Below, in pieces: positions 58,999-64,000 of a stretch of 64,000 nucleotides of DNA. The DNA is from Circinella umbellata (lineage: Eukaryota > Mucoromycota > Mucoromycetes > Mucorales > Lichtheimiaceae): positions 186,001 to 250,000 of the forward strand of contig JAIWNF010000020.1 of NCBI GenBank assembly GCA_025093555.1, given 5' to 3'. A model generated the notes under the pieces. That model saw only the letters and a program-made list of their open reading frames with translations. It did not search any database and was not told the origin of the DNA. How positions within the stretch are numbered: position 1 is the first letter of the stretch; the number at the start of each line of letters is the position of its first letter. A program made the position numbers and the translations under genes.

Positions 58999-61639
58999 AT
59001 GGCTTTTGCTACTTCTCGCTTATTGGTTCGAACGCGTGCCCATAATGCAATTATAAAAAACCGTAACGACTCAATAACACGCGTAAGCACTATATTGCTA
59101 AAAAGTCAGCACTTTAGTACAAATAATGATCCTATCAGGGACAAAACCGTTCATATGACTTCATCGCGAGGCGTTAATGTACTTCACGATCCTCTCTTGT
59201 CAAAAGGTATTGTAATAGATCTAAACATAACAATGAGAAGATTAGGAATGGGAAAACATTGAAGGAAAATGACTGAAAGATTAATACATTTACACTTCTA
59301 AAATAAAAAATAAAAGGTACGGCATTCAGTATAGATGAGCGTGAACGACTCGCCATACGTGGATTAGTACCGCCACGATGTCAAGAAATGGATAAACAGA
59401 TATTGCGAGTTAAGCATAATTTGGACATTTGTGAGACCCCGTTATCCAAGTTTATATTTTTGGCCGCTTTGCACGACCGCAATGAAACCTTATTTTATAA
59501 ATTACTTATTGAACATTTAGAAGAATTGGCAGGGATCATTTATACGCCTACAGGTAAACAAAAATCAAGCCCCTATTAATATAAAAGAAACAATTGTATT
59601 AATCATAAATTTTGTTCGTATAAAGTGGGTTTGGCTAGTCAAAGATCACATAGTATTTATCGGCGCCCAAGAGGCATGTATTTCTCGAGTCAAGATCGAG
59701 GTAACATGTCAGCCATGGTATATAATTGGCCACAAGATGAAGTGGATGTTATTGTAGTTACGGATGGATCTAGAGTACTTGGACTCGGGGACTTGGGCGC
59801 AAATGGCATGCAGGTAAATATATGAATATACATAAAAGGGAAAAAAAAGAAGCACAAAATATAATATTATTACTGAACATTATCAATACGCTCTTGATGT
59901 ACCATACATATATAATTAATAATCTTCTTGGTTTGTATCCAGATCCCCATTGGAAAACTAAGTTTGGTAAGTACTAAAAAGATTACTTTTGATTATTTAG
60001 GGGTGAAAAGTGATTAAATAAAGATAACCTGCTAGGCAATAAAAAATTAACTTTTTGTATGTATGTATGTTTGTTTGTTTACATTGATATGTTGATATAC
60101 AGTATGTTGCAGCAGGAGGTATTCGACCACGTGCAGTGTTGCCCGTTGTTCTTGATGTTGGTACAAATAACGAAGCGTTATTAAATGATCCACTCTATTT
60201 GGGTATGGGCCATCCAAGACTTGAAGGGGATGACTACTATACTTTTGTTGAGGAATGGATTACTGCTATCATGACTCGCTGGCCAAGTAATGTGTCAAAT
60301 ACAATTACAATAATACATTGTATTATTTGAATTATGTATATACTAATTGATATTACTTCGTAGATGTTCTTATACAATTTGAAGATTTCAAATATCCACA
60401 TGCATATAATTTACTCAACAAATGTAAGTAATGAAACAAAAAAGAATTTGTTTAAGACATATTTATAAATGATTAATTTTGCAGCAAATAAATGCAATAA
60501 TAACAATAACAATAAACAAACAAACGACGGCAGAGAAGCTAATATGTACATATTACCACAGACCGTGATCGTATCACTTGTTTCAATGACGACATCCAAT
60601 CAACATCAGCCATCACACTAGCTGGTATCTTGGCTTCTTTAAAAGCACGAGGGTTAGCACAAGAAGATCTTTCCAATGAACGTATTATCTGTGTTGGTGC
60701 GGGATCTGCTGGTGTTGGGGTATGTGAAGGCATTATCGATTGTATGGTAGATCAAGGTAAAGTCAAAACAAGAGAAGAAGCCTACCGTCGCATCTATATG
60801 TTAGATCAGAACGGTTTGTTGGGAAATTCAGCAGTTTCAGCAGGTGATAGAAGTCGGCTGATGCAAGGACCTGAAAGACCCAAAGGCTCTCTCGATGAAC
60901 GTCAACTTTGTTATGTCAAATCGGATTTACCGGATCGAATGAGTCTGGAAGACCTTATTGAAGAAGTTAAACCTACTGTATTACTTGGATTAACTGGTAT
61001 TGGAGGCGTATTTAGTGAAAAGGCTATTCGCACTATGGCTCAGCATAATGAAAAACCAGTTATCTTTCCTCTTAGCAATCCAGATACCCATGCTGAATGC
61101 ACAGCAGAACAAGCTTTTAAATGGACGGATGGAAAAGCTATTTTTGCCTCAGGCAGTCCATTTAAAGATGTCAAGCTATCTAATGGTAAAATTGGACGAA
61201 CGAACCAATGTAATAATTCATATAGTTTTCCAGTAAGTTATATATAAATTGTTGTTGAGCTAAATAACATTCTCCTCCAAATGCGTATGAATAGAGATAG
61301 TAATAACACATGATATTATTTACTTGCTATTAGGGCATAGGTTTAGGTGTTGTGACATCAAAAGCGAGTCGTGTTACACCAGAAATGTTTTTAGAAACTG
61401 CAAAAGCAATTGCTGATATTGCAACACCATCGCAACTTAAAGAAGGCATTCTCTTTCCAGGTGTATCTCAGTTACGACACGTTTCGAATAAAGTAGCTAC
61501 CCGCGTTTGTGAAGTTGCTTATCAACAAGGACTTACAACAAAAAAACTCAAGGAAGGGGAAGTTCTTGCTGATTTGGTTCGGGATTCAATGTATGACCCA
61601 GAGTATGTCCCACTTGTTACTCATCACCATATGGCCTAA
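58999..61639 (+). CDS. Malic enzyme, probably mitochondrial
   Basis: A 625-aa model from eight exons (58999-59206, 59317-59553, 59626-59813, 59943-59966, 60103-60286, 60364-60423, 60562-61232, 61334-61639). It converts malate to pyruvate and CO2 with reduction of NAD(P). The N-terminus, [20 protein letters not shown], is rich in Arg/Ser and lacks acids, like a mitochondrial presequence. The core shows [81 protein letters not shown] and [16 protein letters not shown] (metal-binding acids). The nucleotide-binding fold is [14 protein letters not shown], and IFASGSPF is intact. Cofactor preference cannot be read with certainty. Exon 4 is 24 nt (IPIGKLSL). In oleaginous zygomycetes malic enzyme can supply NADPH for lipid synthesis. 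Confidence 0.95.
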
Positions 61640-62015
61640 AATCAATGATAATACTCGGAACTTTAATTATTATATATAGAAGATATATATTTATTTATTT
61701 TTAAATAAAAGAAGTGAAAATAAGTCATATATCAAATAGTAATTATAAATATAAAGAAAAATGAGGAAAAAAATTGAAAAAGACAATTTATATCTTTTTT
61801 TAATAGAATCTTAATAACCAAAGACCAACAAATATACATGGTGTGTGTATATACAAAAGAAAAAAGAAGTCAAAGCACACAACAACAAATCAATAATTTA
61901 AAGATTAACATTAAGTGAGGTGTGAAGAAGGGAAGAAGAAAAAGAGAGAGAAAAGAAGTGGGACAAGGAAACAAATAGAAACAACACAGAAATAAAATAA
62001 AAAATAAAAATAAGC
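61640..62015. other. Convergent intergenic region
   Basis: AT-rich 3' flanks of the malic enzyme and peptidase genes, with a GA-rich patch at 61920-61965. No gene seen. Confidence 0.55.
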
Positions 62016-64000
62016 CTAGAATTCAGTAAGCGGCACGGCCGCAGGGCTCAATTCCATCCTACTCTTGAAATCTACAGGATCTGTAATTACATTATTGCCT
62101 TCTGGAAGATTTGAATGATCACGTACAGGTGTTTGTTGACCACTTTCTGCTGACGACTCTCCTCCTGTGTCTGCAGTAGAGAGTCGACGAGCAGTTTTTT
62201 TACTATCCACAGTAACAAAAGTACCATTGACAGATCCATTTGTTTGAGAGGCATTGCTTTCCACCATACCCATAGCTGCCCCCAATTTTGACATTAACTC
62301 TTCAATTTCTTCCTCATTACCCTTGGATTCATCAATCAACATTTCACGAAGAATGGCCTGGATCGATGCTTCACCAGCATCACCCTTTTCCACGGCAGCT
62401 CTCAAATCATCCACACTTAATCGTGTGACACCTTGTGCAACCAAACATGTATGTAAAGATTCAATGTTCACCTTGTACTTCTTAGCTGCTGCTGATGGTG
62501 TCTTTTGTGATTGAATATGGACAGAGATCTTGCGTGATTCGGGTGATAATGGGTCAATGTACTTATCAAAGAATTCTAACAAAGACTCCTTGCTAATTGT
62601 CTTGAGTTGGGTAACATCATTGTCCACTAGATAAATATATAAACGTGTTACCTAAATATATTGGATTGCTTACACTGTCTTATTTCATTATGTGCAAGAA
62701 GAGCAAATTGCTTACCTTGATCGAACTCATAGTAACCGGAATGGATATGTGTCCAATACTTGCCACCTTCTTGTCCAAGATTCTTGTCCTTTTCAAGTTT
62801 CTTGAAAATGAGTGATTGAACTTGTGCTTGGTATTCTTGTTCTGACATTCCATCAATGATACCACGTAATTTAATCAAGAATTCTTCAATACGGTTTTCA
62901 AGATAAACAGTATCTCTTTCACTTTGAATAATGAAACGCATACCCATGGATCCCGTTTGTTTCCGAACACCACTAAAAACCAAATAACCTGATTTTGTTT
63001 TTGTTTATATTTATGTCGATAACGTCATTGAATAACAAATAATCAAAAAGATCTTGTTTGTAATACAACAACAAAAAAAAACGTTAACCTTACCCAATTG
63101 TTCTTTAGTTCGCAGCTGATCAAAGCAAGGTTCTTGGGCAATTTGGGCCAAAAGACTCAATCTAGCTCTCAAAGAAGTCTGTGTCACATTACCCACTTGG
63201 ATAAGATATTCTATACCAGAGTTGACATTATTAGGATCCTCTACTTGATGCTTATATACCCATTTTGATCCAGAAGGTAAAATAAGACTTCGATGACCTA
63301 TCAATTGACTAGGAAGTAATTCGCGAGGATTCAAAACATCGGTGACCGATGTCATCATTTTCTCTGCTTCTTCTTGCTGCACATTGCCATGCACGAGGGC
63401 TTCTAAGTGCAAGTGTGACAAAATAGTGGGATAAAATGACTGAATATCTTCAGCTGTGATGGCATCCAATTCCTTGAGTTTTTCTGCATTGGTCCACATT
63501 TTATCTTGAGTAAAATAAGATAGATAATATAAAGCATGTTGATAAGGTGGTTCCAATGAAAAGTTCCTGTATGACCTTCGAAGCTATAATTTATCCACGG
63601 TTAGTTCTGTTCAAGTGATATGGTAATATTTATGGGGCTCTTTTAATAAGTTCAAAAAAATTTACCTGATCTTTAAGTAGCTTAAATCGTTCAGGATCAA
63701 CTTGAAGGTCACGCATTTTTTGAATGACCTTCACGAGTAAGACTGAAAGTTTGTCATTATAACCACCAATAGCGAGCTATAAAAGCCATATGTCAGTTTT
63801 GTTGTTTTTTTTTAGAATAAAGAACCCACGCTTTTTATCCCATTATACAAGTATTTTTTTTAAATACATTACCAGCATTCCCTCCAATTGATTCTCAATG
63901 TTATAAGAAAGACCCGCTACTTCGGCATCATACGCATATTCATTCAATGAGTCTTTTAGAATATCAGTGTACAATCTAAGAGCAAAAAAGATATATATCA
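62016..64000 (-). CDS. Insulin-degrading-enzyme-type M16 metallopeptidase (C-terminal part)
   Basis: The last exons of an insulysin-type M16 peptidase: 63873-63975, 63666-63776, 63094-63583, 62716-62988 and 62016-62626, with the gene continuing past the window edge. Recognisable blocks include [59 protein letters not shown] and [20 protein letters not shown]. These are the M16_M and second M16_C domains of IDE (yeast Ste23/Axl1 relatives); the zinc-binding HxxEH motif lies in the missing N-terminal half. The end carries an unusual extension of about 130 residues after the catalytic fold, rich in Glu and Ser. The enzyme degrades small peptides, including a-factor-type peptides in yeast, in the cytosol or at membranes. 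Confidence 0.94.

Noticed and set aside
1..64000. tRNA, rRNA and CRISPR-like arrays
   Set aside because: I looked for T-loop-type GGTTCGAATCC patterns and for regularly spaced repeats and found none that hold up; the only spaced repeats are the 103- and 126-bp duplications. A tRNAscan run would be decisive.

Overview
The window is a 64 kb piece of nuclear DNA from a fungus, most probably an early-diverging zygomycete (Mucoromycota, Mucorales-like). It is AT-rich and gene-dense. Nearly every gene is cut by short GT-AG introns of about 50 to 160 nt, and coding frames carry simple repeats (poly-Thr, poly-Glu, poly-Gln, poly-Asn/Ser). The lineage call rests on style and gene content (two paralogous P450s, an SPX/VTC-like protein, degenerate Tc1/IS630-like transposons), not on a marker gene. 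I rebuilt spliced models by hand. All complete models close in frame with canonical introns.

Layout. 2-139: 3' end of an unknown gene. 572-1578 (-): Dim1/U5-15kD spliceosomal protein. 2093-3217 (-): ChaC-type gamma-glutamylcyclotransferase. 3.2-5.9 kb: broken Tc1-like transposase and a 126-bp direct repeat. 6159-9236 (-): WD40-repeat protein with 15- and 18-nt microexons. 9558-11449 (-): rhomboid-fold membrane protein lacking both catalytic residues. 13173-15565 (+) and 24510-26982 (+): two paralogous cytochrome P450s with matching introns, separated by a 9 kb transposon-rich island. That island holds a multi-exon gene with a PD-(D/E)XK-like motif and two inverted copies of one transposon end. 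27348-30430 (-): X-family DNA polymerase with a BRCT domain. 31792-33180 (-): three-KH RNA-binding protein. 33852-36361 (-): multi-LIM protein. 38226-39289 (-): RNA polymerase III subunit C31/RPC7. 42030-43200 (+): SH3 protein of the Lsb1/Pin3 type. 45458-49203 (+): SPX-VTC-like protein. 51004-53568 (-): alpha/beta-hydrolase-fold protein like yeast YML020W. 56325-57880 (+): mpaB/DUF2236 oxygenase-like protein. 58999-61639 (+): mitochondrial malic enzyme. 62016 to window end (-): C-terminal part of an insulin-degrading-enzyme-type M16 peptidase.

The genes do not form one pathway. They are a normal eukaryotic mix of housekeeping genes (splicing, Pol III, DNA repair, glutathione turnover, malate metabolism, peptide degradation) and expanded fungal families (P450). 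I see no convincing secondary-metabolite cluster, CRISPR array, rRNA or tRNA. The most distinctive observations are the catalytically dead rhomboid, the clustering of very small exons (3, 15, 18, 23, 23, 24, 25 and 27 nt), the P450 duplication around a transposon island, and a putative 283-bp TA-flanked MITE at 54.6 kb.
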